Source: DASULK01 sp036381835 (GTDB taxonomy: Bacteria; Actinomycetota; Actinomycetes; Mycobacteriales; Micromonosporaceae). Taken from it: a DNA stretch of 11,231 nt. The position numbers were made by a program, and so were the translations under genes. This document shows positions 6,055-11,231 of the stretch, piece by piece (position 1 is the first letter of the stretch; each line of letters begins with the position of its first letter). The stretch is from NCBI GenBank assembly GCA_036381835.1, contig DASVCA010000046.1:1-11231 (forward strand), in the 5' to 3' direction. The notes under the pieces were generated by a model. It had not been told where the DNA came from, searched no databases, and saw nothing but the letters and a program-made list of their open reading frames with translations.

Positions 6055-7368
6055 ATGCCGACCGCCCCACTCACCCACCATCAGGTTCTGCTGTTCCTCC
6101 TGCAGTTGGCTGTCCTGCTGGCGGCGGCGCTGCTGCTCGGGCGGGCCGCGACACGGCTGGGGCTGCCCGCCGTCGTCGGCGAGCTGTGCGCCGGGGTGCT
6201 GCTCGGTCCGTCGGTGCTGGCGCACGTCGCCCCGGGGTTGTTCACCTGGCTCATGCCGCAGGAGACGGCGCACGTCCATCTCCTCGACGCGGTCGCGCAG
6301 CTGGCCGTTCTCCTCCTCGTCGGCGTGACCGCCGTGCACCTGGACGCCGGTCTGATCCGTCGCCGCGCCACCGCCGTCGCCAACATCAGTGTGGCCGCAC
6401 TTGTCGTGCCGCTGGCCGCGGGGGTGGCGACCGGGCTGGCGTTGCCGCAGCGGTTCGTCGGCCACGACACCACCCGGCCGGCGTTCGCCCTGTTCCTGGG
6501 GGTGGCGATGTGTGTCAGCGCCGTCCCGGTCATCGCCAAGACCCTCGCCGACATGGGAATGCTGCACCGTGACGTCGGGCAGCTGAGTCTGGCGGCGGCG
6601 GCGATCGACGACGCCGTCGGCTGGTTCCTTCTGTCTCTCGTCTCCGCGATGTCCGGTGTCGGGCTCGCCTTCGGTGTGGTCACGCTCCGGGTCGTCTCCC
6701 TCGCCGGTCTGGCCGTGTTCGTCGTCGCCGTGGCACGCCCACTCGTGCGGGCCGTCCTGCACCGGGTGTCCCGCTCTGCCGACGGTGGGCTGCCCGCCGC
6801 TGTGGTGGTAGTGGTCATCCTGCTCGGTGCGGCCACGACCCACGCACTGCAGATGGAACCGGTGCTCGGCGCGTTCCTCGCCGGGGTCGTCGTCGGCGGC
6901 AAGGGGATGCTGCAGCCGCAGCACCTGGCGGCGCTACGCACCGTCGTGCTCGCCGTGCTCGCCCCGATCTTCATGGCCAGCGCGGGCCTGCGTATCGACC
7001 TGACCGCCTTCCGGGAACCGGTGGTGCTGCTGGCCGCGGTCGCCGTGCTGGCGGTCGCGGTCGCCAGCAAACTGGCCGGCGCCTACCTCGGTGCCCGAGC
7101 CAGCCGGCTGACCCATTGGGAGGGTGTCGCGGTCGGTGCGGGCATGAACGCCCGTGGCGCGGTCGGAGTGGTCGTGGCGATGGTCGGCTTGAATCTGGGG
7201 GTGCTGACCACGGCCACCTACACCATCATCGTGTTCGTGGCCGTCGTCACCTCGGTGGCCGCCGTACCGCTGCTGCAGTCGGCGATGCCCCGGATCGAGG
7301 CCAGCGTGAGCGAGGAGCAGCGACGGCGGGCGTGGGCGGCACCCGTCCCCGAGCCGGTGGGCCGGTGA
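6055..7368 (+). CDS. Cation/proton antiporter (CPA2, Kef/Nha type)
   Basis: A 437-residue inner-membrane protein with about 11-13 hydrophobic segments over residues 10-415, exchanging Na+ or K+ for protons. The first helices contain the family signature GRAATRLGLPAVVGELCAG and VLLGPS (residues 29-53). The ion-binding pair is IDD at 184-186. A double aspartate is typical of the electrogenic CPA2 branch, while CPA1 has Asn-Asp. The C-terminus is short, with no TrkA-N/RCK nucleotide-binding domain, so it is not a full KefB/KefC protein. The start is ATG 6055 with GAGGGAG at 6041-6047; another ATG at 6050 is in the wrong frame. The stop codon lies inside a perfect palindrome shared with the convergent carbonic anhydrase gene. 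The ion specificity cannot be told from sequence alone. A role in pH or cation homeostasis is likely. Confidence 0.9.
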   Translation: MPTAPLTHHQVLLFLLQLAVLLAAALLLGRAATRLGLPAVVGELCAGVLLGPSVLAHVAPGLFTWLMPQETAHVHLLDAVAQLAVLLLVGVTAVHLDAGLIRRRATAVANISVAALVVPLAAGVATGLALPQRFVGHDTTRPAFALFLGVAMCVSAVPVIAKTLADMGMLHRDVGQLSLAAAAIDDAVGWFLLSLVSAMSGVGLAFGVVTLRVVSLAGLAVFVVAVARPLVRAVLHRVSRSADGGLPAAVVVVVILLGAATTHALQMEPVLGAFLAGVVVGGKGMLQPQHLAALRTVVLAVLAPIFMASAGLRIDLTAFREPVVLLAAVAVLAVAVASKLAGAYLGARASRLTHWEGVAVGAGMNARGAVGVVVAMVGLNLGVLTTATYTIIVFVAVVTSVAAVPLLQSAMPRIEASVSEEQRRRAWAAPVPEPVGR

Positions 7369-7394
7369 GCCACGCCGGCCGGCGTGGCTCACCG
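7363..7394. terminator. Perfect 32-bp palindrome, bidirectional terminator
   Basis: The 16 bases 7363-7378 (CGGTGAGCCACGCCGG) are followed directly by their exact reverse complement at 7379-7394. It begins at the antiporter stop codon and ends 17 bases before the end of the convergent carbonic anhydrase gene. In RNA of either strand it folds into a stem of about 14 pairs with a four-base loop. There is no T run on either side. A two-way terminator or mRNA 3' stabiliser is the natural reading. Confidence 0.8.
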
Positions 7395-7410
7395 AGCGGA
7401 TGGCGGCCGG

Positions 7411-8034
7411 TCACCCGCCGGCGACGACTCGGACCCGACCGGCGGCCAGGTGGTAGGACATGCCGGCCACCCGGCAGCGGCCGTCGGCGACCGCCACCGA
7501 AAGGGCCTCCGAATGCGACAGGAGATGATCCACGGTGCGTTCGATGTGCAGGTCGACGATCCGGTCGACGTCGTCGACGCGTCGGGCCCGCGCCAACCGT
7601 ACGGTGGGGACGACCGCGTCCACCACCGCCCGCAGGTGGCCGGACGCCAACACCCCGTCGCTGACCGCGCTGCGGGCGGCCTGCACCGCCCCGCACGAGT
7701 TGTGGCCCAACACCACCACCAGCGGCGTGTTGAGCATCGTCACCGCGTACTCGATGCTGCCCAGCACCTCCGATCCGATGGTGTGCCCGGCGGTGCGCAC
7801 CACGAACAGGTCACCCAGACCCTGATCGAAGATCAACTCGGCGGCGAGTCGGGAGTCGGAGCATCCGAAGATCACCGCGAACGGCAGTTGCGCGCCGGCC
7901 AGCGCCGCCCGGTGCTCGGCGTCCTGGTTCGGGTGGATACGGGTGTCGGTCACGAATCGCTCGTTGCCGGCCAGCAGTTCCGCCAGCGCTTCGTCCGGCG
8001 TCGTCGGGCGAGGGCGTCGCCTCAGTTCGGTCAT
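7411..8034 (-). CDS. Beta-class carbonic anhydrase
   Basis: A 207-residue zinc enzyme that interconverts CO2 and bicarbonate in the cytoplasm. The zinc and active-site motifs of the beta class are complete: CSDSR at residues 58-62 (Cys58 ligand, Asp60-Arg62 dyad), RTAGH at 80-84, and GHNSCGA with His111 and Cys114. The start chosen is ATG at 8034-8032, because GGGAG lies five bases upstream; a GTG at 8067 would add 11 residues but has no ribosome binding site. It is the second gene of a minus-strand pair, 63 bp after the TauE/SafE gene, and converges on the antiporter gene. Bicarbonate and proton supply next to a proton antiporter suggests pH or CO2 homeostasis, by context only. Confidence 0.94.
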   Translation of the reverse strand: MTELRRRPRPTTPDEALAELLAGNERFVTDTRIHPNQDAEHRAALAGAQLPFAVIFGCSDSRLAAELIFDQGLGDLFVVRTAGHTIGSEVLGSIEYAVTMLNTPLVVVLGHNSCGAVQAARSAVSDGVLASGHLRAVVDAVVPTVRLARARRVDDVDRIVDLHIERTVDHLLSHSEALSVAVADGRCRVAGMSYHLAAGRVRVVAGG

Positions 8035-8097
8035 CAGGGCTCCCGGTCGTGTCTCGTTGACGTGCACCAGCCTGACAGGGGCGGGGCGCGCCGGATG

Positions 8098-8874
8098 TCA
8101 GGCTGCCCACTGGTCGTAGCCGAGTTTCGCCGCCATCGCCAGCACCACCGCGAGCAGCACCAGTCGGACGAACCCGGCCCCGCGACGGATCGCGGTACGG
8201 GCACCGAGCAGCGCCCCGGCGATGTTGCCGACGGCGAGCAGCGCGCCGAGCAGCCACCACACGTGCCCGGTGGCCGCGAAGACGGCGAGCGCGCCGAGGT
8301 TCGTGCCGGCGTTGACGAGTTTCGCCATCGCCGAGCCGTGCAGGAAGTCCACGCCGATCAGGGTGGTGAACGCCAGTACCAGGAACGTTCCGGTGCCCGG
8401 TCCGAACATGCCGTCGTAGACGGCGATGAGTCCGCCGGCGGTCAGCACCGCGGCCGCCACGCGGGCGGTGGTGCGCCGCGCCGGGTCGGCCACGGTCCCG
8501 ATCCGGGGGCGCACCGCCACGGTCACGGCGACGGCGGCCAGTACCGCGATCACCGCCGGCCGGTAGGCGGCCGGGGGGATGGTGCCGGCGAGCAGTGCGC
8601 CGGTGCCGGAGGCGAGTACGGCGCATCCGGCGGCCGGCCCCGCCACCGACCAGTCGATTTTGGTGCGGCGGGCGTAGGTGATCGCCGCGGTGGTGGTGCC
8701 GGTGATCGCGGTGAGTTTGTTGGTGCCCAGGGCGGTCGCCGGCGGAAGGTCGGGCAGGCCGAGCAGGAGTGCGGGCAGCAGGAGCAGCCCGCCTCCGCCG
8801 ACGACCGCGTCCACCCATCCGGCGGCGATCGCGGCGGCGAGCAGGGGGATCAGTGCGGCCGGGTCCAGGTCCAC
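8098..8874 (-). CDS. TauE/SafE-family (TSUP) membrane transporter
   Basis: A 258-residue membrane protein with about eight hydrophobic segments and the internal two-fold repeat of the sulfite exporter TauE/SafE family. Repeat one has GWVDAVVGGGGLLLLP (residues 19-34) and ALGTNKLTAI (48-57). Repeat two has YDGMFGPGTGTF (153-164) and SAMAKLVNAGTNLGAL (181-196). Family members move sulfite, sulfoacetate or other organic or sulfur anions; the substrate here is unknown. The start is GTG at 8874-8872, the only in-frame start at the right place. It has no Shine-Dalgarno and is preceded by a hairpin (GGCAG, AATCC, CTGCC). It is followed by the carbonic anhydrase gene on the same strand, perhaps in one transcript. 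Confidence 0.88.
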   Translation of the reverse strand: MDLDPAALIPLLAAAIAAGWVDAVVGGGGLLLLPALLLGLPDLPPATALGTNKLTAITGTTTAAITYARRTKIDWSVAGPAAGCAVLASGTGALLAGTIPPAAYRPAVIAVLAAVAVTVAVRPRIGTVADPARRTTARVAAAVLTAGGLIAVYDGMFGPGTGTFLVLAFTTLIGVDFLHGSAMAKLVNAGTNLGALAVFAATGHVWWLLGALLAVGNIAGALLGARTAIRRGAGFVRLVLLAVVLAMAAKLGYDQWAA

Positions 8875-8940
8875 GGGCAGGGATTCTGCCGTTCGACGGC
8901 GGGCTGCTGCCCGGGGGTGTGTGCGGCCTCACGTGGCGGG

Positions 8941-9024
8941 TCAGCGGCGGCCGCGCAGCCAGAAGCCGACGAGGCCGCCGGCCACGAAGATGAGCATGGT
9001 GCACATGAGTGCTTTGGCGATCAC
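8941..9024 (-). CDS. 27-residue single-helix membrane peptide coupled to the recombinase
   Basis: A very short gene starting GTG at 9024-9022 and ending TGA at 8943-8941. The start overlaps the recombinase stop in the sequence GTGA, a typical arrangement for coupled translation. The peptide MIAKALMCTMLIFVAGGLVG then FWLRGRR has one hydrophobic stretch (about residues 5-22) and a basic end, as in small inner-membrane proteins with the C-terminus inside. Internal ATGs at residues 7 and 10 are other possible starts. I do not recognise a family. The tidy overlap and membrane pattern make it better than chance, but such a short frame could be accidental. Confidence 0.45.
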   Translation of the reverse strand: MIAKALMCTMLIFVAGGLVGFWLRGRR

Positions 9025-10058
9025 TCGAGGGACTCTGCCACATCGGGGGTGCGCTGCGGTGGTGGTGCCGCCGATACGAGCGCGGACAGTGCCCGGTTGG
9101 TGCGGTTGGCGCGGACGGCTTCGCGTTGTGCTTGGGCGGTGACCTCGATGTAGTGCTGGCTGGCGGTGAGGCTGGCGTGTCCGAGCAGCCGCATGATCTC
9201 TGCCGCGTTCGCCCCGTCTTCGGCCAGGCGGGTCGCGAAGGTGTGCCGTAGGGCGTGCAGCTGGGCGCCTCGCGGTACTCGGTCGGTGATGCCGGCGCGC
9301 CGGTAGCAGGACTGCACGAGGTATTGCAGTCCGCCGCGTCGTAGCGGTTCGCCGTGCCGGTCGACCAGCAGTGGGGTGTGCGGGCCGACCGATCGGCGGC
9401 CGAAGCGGTGGCGGCGGCTGTCCAGGTAGGTCTCGATGATGGCGTCCAGCTCGGGTTCGATCGGGACGATTCGGATGCGGCCGCCTTTGCCGGGGACCTC
9501 GATGCGTCGTTCTCCGGGGCGTCCGGACACGGATGCGACGCGTAGTCCGAGTAGTTCGGACAGGCGCAGGCCGGCGCAGAGCGCGAGGGCGAGGACGACG
9601 AGGTCGCGTTGCGGCCAGGGGTCGCGTTGTCGGGGGTCGGTTCGGGTGACGGATGCCAGCAGTTGCTCCGGTGTTTCCTCGCCGCGCAGGGGTTTTGGGG
9701 TGGGGTGCGGCACGGTCGGCTTGTCGATGGCGGACATGGGGTTGCCCGCCATGATCGTTTCGGTGACGAGGAAGGTGAAGAAGTTGTTCCAGGTGGACCA
9801 GGCGCGGTGGACGGAGGCGGGGGCGCGGGGGGTGGCGAAGCGGGCGAAGGCGGTGCGCAGGGTGCGGGTGGTGAGGGCGGTGATGAGCAGGGTGTCGAGG
9901 GGGAGGGGAGTGGTGGGGTCGTCGGCGACCAGGCGGGCGATCGCGAGCAGGTCGCGGCGGTAGGCGTGCAGCGTGTGGGGGGAGGGTTTGCGGGTGGCCC
10001 GGGCGGCCAGGAAGTGGTCGATCAGTGTGATGACCTTTTCAGCCGGTTTATCCTGCAT
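9021..10058 (-). CDS. Tyrosine recombinase, XerC/XerD-like integrase
   Basis: A complete 345-residue site-specific recombinase. Residues 8-110 are a core-binding (SAM-like) domain with SPHTLHAYRRDL and AWSTWNNFFTFLV. Residues 130-320 are the catalytic domain with all key residues: Arg165 in AGLRLSELLGL, Lys191 in PGKGGRIRIVP, His268 and Arg271 in LHALRHTFATRL, His294 in LLGHASL and the nucleophile Tyr303 in SQHYIEV. It is longer than housekeeping XerC/XerD (about 300) and its spacing differs, so it is a relative, not clearly either one. The ATG at 10058 lies within a palindromic Xer-type site, and no ribosome binding site precedes it. A CATAAT box seven bases upstream suggests a leaderless mRNA. 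It overlaps the 27-residue peptide gene by four bases. It may act on the dif-like sites beside it. Confidence 0.93.
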   Translation of the reverse strand: MQDKPAEKVITLIDHFLAARATRKPSPHTLHAYRRDLLAIARLVADDPTTPLPLDTLLITALTTRTLRTAFARFATPRAPASVHRAWSTWNNFFTFLVTETIMAGNPMSAIDKPTVPHPTPKPLRGEETPEQLLASVTRTDPRQRDPWPQRDLVVLALALCAGLRLSELLGLRVASVSGRPGERRIEVPGKGGRIRIVPIEPELDAIIETYLDSRRHRFGRRSVGPHTPLLVDRHGEPLRRGGLQYLVQSCYRRAGITDRVPRGAQLHALRHTFATRLAEDGANAAEIMRLLGHASLTASQHYIEVTAQAQREAVRANRTNRALSALVSAAPPPQRTPDVAESLE

Positions 10059-10077
10059 AATTCATATTATGCATCGT
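10050..10077. other. Palindromic Xer-type site overlapping the recombinase start
   Basis: TGCATAAT (10054-10061) and ATTATGCA (10066-10073) form perfect 8-bp arms around TCAT. The layout matches dif: arm ending CATAA, six-base centre (10061-10066), arm beginning TTATG. It is an AT-rich island in GC-rich DNA. The outer arms differ from the dif consensus (about 7 of 11 for the better arm). The recombinase ATG is at 10058-10056 and a CATAAT -10 box on the same strand at 10071-10066, so a protein bound here would block the promoter. Confidence 0.5.
10066..10071 (-). promoter_or_regulatory. -10 box of the recombinase, inside the Xer-type site
   Basis: Read on the minus strand this is CATAAT, one base from TATAAT. 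Seven bases then lead to the A of the recombinase ATG at 10058, so the message would start at the start codon. No -35 box is visible. Confidence 0.4.
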
Positions 10078-10100
10078 TTATCCATTGTGGAGGGCGGGGC

Positions 10101-10184
10101 GAGGCTGAGCGGCTGCACGAGCGCGCCGCCGACGGCGAGCGGAAGTCCGTGCTCGCCAAGGAGTTCGGCATCAGCCGCGAGACG
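10101..10184 (+). pseudogene. Remnant of a serine-recombinase-type helix-turn-helix
   Basis: One plus-strand frame reads EAERLHERAADGERKSVLAK then EFGISRET. This is the pattern of the C-terminal DNA-binding helix-turn-helix of resolvases/invertases (and some transposases): a run of charged residues, GE-K--LAKEFG-SR-T. After GISRET the expected VYRYL is lost and the frame has no further homology that I can see. No catalytic serine domain precedes it, because the stretch upstream is the recombinase gene on the other strand. It is most likely a leftover of an older mobile element. A chance match is possible. Confidence 0.45.
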
Positions 10185-10221
10185 CGTACGGCCACCTACG
10201 ATCCGAGACGACCTACGCAGA

Positions 10222-10285
10222 GGCCTGCGTCCAGCAGTCCTGACGCACGGCTATCCGTGTGCAGGCCCGGGTCCGTTAGTCCCGG
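10222..10285. repeat. Cluster of hairpins between the two Xer-type sites
   Basis: GGCCTGC (10222-10228) pairs with GCAGGCC (10261-10267). Within it CGCACGG (10244-10250) pairs with CCGTGTG (10255-10261) around CTAT. CCGGG (10267-10271) pairs with CCCGG (10281-10285). The outer and inner pairings overlap by a base, so they compete in part. No gene is present here; termination or an accessory protein-binding role is possible. Confidence 0.4.
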
Positions 10286-10323
10286 CGTCGCCTCGGGGGC
10301 TCGGGATGCCCTCCCGCGATTCA

Positions 10324-10351
10324 AGTTGACATAATGTACATTATCGAACAT
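10324..10351 (-). other. dif: dif-like XerCD recombination site
   Basis: Read on the minus strand the site is ATGTTCGATAA, a centre TGTACA, then TTATGTCAACT: the 11-6-11 plan of dif. Against the actinobacterial dif consensus as I remember it (arm ending CCGATAA, centre TVNACA, arm TTATGTCAAGT), the XerD-side arm matches at 10 of 11, the centre fully and the XerC-side arm at about 8 of 11. It lies 270 bp from a tyrosine recombinase gene start. Either it is the chromosome's own dif, or a dif-like junction of an inserted element. The match itself is seen; the consensus is from memory. Confidence 0.6.
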
Positions 10352-10529
10352 TTCCGGTCCGGCGCCCCATCGCGGTATGCGTCCGGTGACCACCGTCAAC
10401 CGACCCATCGGGCTCCCCTGTCTCGCGGTGATCGACTCATCGACCGGGCCGGGCCCCGGTTCCCCGTGTCGTCGCAGGCACCTGGTAGTAAGAGGCGGTG
10501 ATCATACAGGTGTACGGAAGAGGTAACCG
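10352..10529. other. Non-coding spacer before the DUF6319-like gene
   Basis: This completes the gene-free stretch of about 470 bp that begins at 10059. It holds no credible gene on either strand. A possible -10 box TAGTAA lies at 10486-10491, about 40 bases before the next start. Base composition changes here from G-rich on the plus strand (left of about 10100) to balanced or C-rich. Confidence 0.4.
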
Positions 10530-11222
10530 ATGACTGCCGCTGCTCAGGGACTGTCCACGGAGGATCTGGCGGGCATCCGCGAGACACTTGCGGCAGGCCG
10601 CAAACCGAAGGTGATGTTCACCGAACAGGCCGGGCAGATCGCCGGGCAGATCGGTCAGGTGGTCGAGCTGACCGACCCGGCGGTGTCGGATGAGTGGGTG
10701 GTGGTGCGCTTCGGCCAGGACGAGCTGCCCTTCTCCCCCGCCGACCTGTGCCTGCCGCCGCGCGGCGGCGCGCGGCGCAGCGAGCAGAAGGCGGAACCGG
10801 CGGTCGAGCAGCCCGAGCCCGAGTTCATGATCACCAGAGAGCCGGTACCGGCGCCTCGTAAGGAGAGAGGTATGACCACTGCGGACACCGCGACGTCCCC
10901 GTCGAACGACAAGCCGGCCCGTCGGGCGGGCCGGGCCGCCAAGCCCAAGGGCCCGGCGGGTCTGACCGTCACGCTGACCTACGCCGACGGCGAGTGGCTG
11001 GTCGCGGCGAACCAGGGCAGCAAGGCGCTCGCCAAGCCGTACATGATCAAACCGGCGGAGGCCCTGAAGATGGTTGCGATGATCGACGTGCCCGGGGTGC
11101 AGGAGGCGGTGGAGCAGATCCTGGCCGCCGAGCGGGCCGAGGCCGAGCAGCAGGCGCAACGGCTACGGGCCGAGTTGGCCGAGATCGAGTCCCGGCTCGC
11201 GGAGCTGCGCGAGGTCGGCTGA
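10530..11222 (+). CDS. DUF6319-like two-domain protein of unknown function
   Basis: A 230-residue protein whose order of parts resembles the actinobacterial DUF6319 family, recalled from memory. Residues 9-76 form a small beta-rich domain (STEDLAGIRETLAAGRKPKV, then GQIAGQIGQVVEL and WVVVRFGQDELPFSPADLCL) like a KOW/SH3 barrel. Residues 77-143 are a charged, Pro/Ala-rich linker ending in a basic patch (ARRAGRAAKPK). Residues 144-190 hold a second small beta domain (GLTVTLTYADGEWLVAANQG). Residues 190-228 are an Ala/Glu/Arg coiled coil. The ATG is preceded by GGAAGAGG at 10516-10523. The basic patch could bind nucleic acid, but this is inference. Met115 has its own strong ribosome binding site, so a 116-residue C-terminal product is possible. 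Confidence 0.7.
   Translation: MTAAAQGLSTEDLAGIRETLAAGRKPKVMFTEQAGQIAGQIGQVVELTDPAVSDEWVVVRFGQDELPFSPADLCLPPRGGARRSEQKAEPAVEQPEPEFMITREPVPAPRKERGMTTADTATSPSNDKPARRAGRAAKPKGPAGLTVTLTYADGEWLVAANQGSKALAKPYMIKPAEALKMVAMIDVPGVQEAVEQILAAERAEAEQQAQRLRAELAEIESRLAELREVG
10861..10874 (+). promoter_or_regulatory. Internal ribosome binding site and in-frame ATG
   Basis: AGGAGAGAGG at 10861-10870 is followed by T and an ATG at 10872 that is in frame with the surrounding gene (codon 115). It is at least as good a binding site as the one at the gene's own start and lies in the linker between domains, where an extra start would do no harm to folding. Confidence 0.5.
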
Positions 11223-11231
11223 CCGCATCCG

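Noticed and set aside
5434..6924. A 496-codon minus-strand frame opposite def and the antiporter
   Set aside because: Composition is Gly/Arg/His/Asp-rich without any domain; a shadow of two well-supported genes.
8035..8067. Longer carbonic anhydrase starting at the GTG at 8067
   Set aside because: No ribosome binding site before it, while the ATG at 8034 has GGGAG at a good distance. It remains possible but less likely.
7384..9153. A 589-codon plus-strand frame opposite the carbonic anhydrase and TauE/SafE genes
   Set aside because: Low-complexity Gly/Arg/His/Gln composition and no motif; both genes on the minus strand have clear family signatures.
10069..10329. A plus-strand frame starting ATG at 10069, a mirror image of the recombinase leaderless start
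   Set aside because: The CATAAT-N7-ATG layout follows automatically from the palindrome. The frame is not the one carrying the helix-turn-helix remnant and its product is Ser/Pro/Arg-rich without motifs.
10196..10408. A 70-residue minus-strand frame running through the dif-like site
   Set aside because: No ribosome binding site, no family resemblance, and it reads through hairpins and the recombination site. The ATGs near the site come from the palindrome itself.
1..11231. CRISPR array, tRNA or rRNA genes
   Set aside because: No set of regularly spaced direct repeats, and no cloverleaf or rRNA-like stretch was recognised by eye.

Overview
The window is GC-rich, uses many GTG starts, and has actinobacterial -10 boxes (TAGGGT, TANNNT) with little else in its promoters. 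The first five kilobases keep a gene order that I know from mycobacteria (Rv1828, Rv1829, Rv1830, then gcvB at Rv1832): an FtsR-type MerR regulator, a BFN/DUF151 nuclease-like protein, a second MerR regulator and the glycine decarboxylase P-protein. A DUF5999-type protein and a DUF6319-like protein also point to Actinomycetia. My best guess is Micromonosporales or a close relative; this is inference from family resemblance, not a computed placement.

Layout. 1-4908: four plus-strand genes. The first is cut by the window edge. gcvP is preceded by a glycine riboswitch with one intact aptamer and what looks like a collapsed 'ghost' second aptamer. 4960-5163: small DUF5999-type gene on the minus strand, converging on gcvP. 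5353-5856: peptide deformylase, probably from a leaderless mRNA. 6055-7368: CPA2-type cation/proton antiporter. It converges on a minus-strand pair, a TauE/SafE transporter (8098-8874) followed downstream by a beta-carbonic anhydrase (7411-8034). A perfect 32-bp palindrome lies at the junction of the two convergent units.

8941-10529 is the accessory part. A complete tyrosine recombinase (9021-10058, minus) ends in a GTGA overlap with a 27-residue single-helix membrane peptide. Its start codon and candidate -10 box lie inside a palindromic Xer-type site (10050-10077). About 250 bp further right is a second site (10324-10351) that closely matches the actinobacterial dif consensus as I remember it. 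Between the two sites are a remnant of a serine-recombinase-type helix-turn-helix and several hairpins, but no intact gene. This is either the chromosomal dif region carrying its own recombinase, or a compact element that uses dif-like DNA. It is the most interesting part of the window.

10530-11222 encodes a two-domain DUF6319-like protein of unknown function. A strong internal ribosome binding site and in-frame ATG lie between the domains, so the gene may make two proteins.

Functional links: the left block joins regulators of growth and cell division to glycine catabolism, with gcvP under direct glycine sensing by RNA. The middle block joins protein maturation with ion, pH, CO2/bicarbonate and anion handling. 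The right block looks like site-specific recombination.
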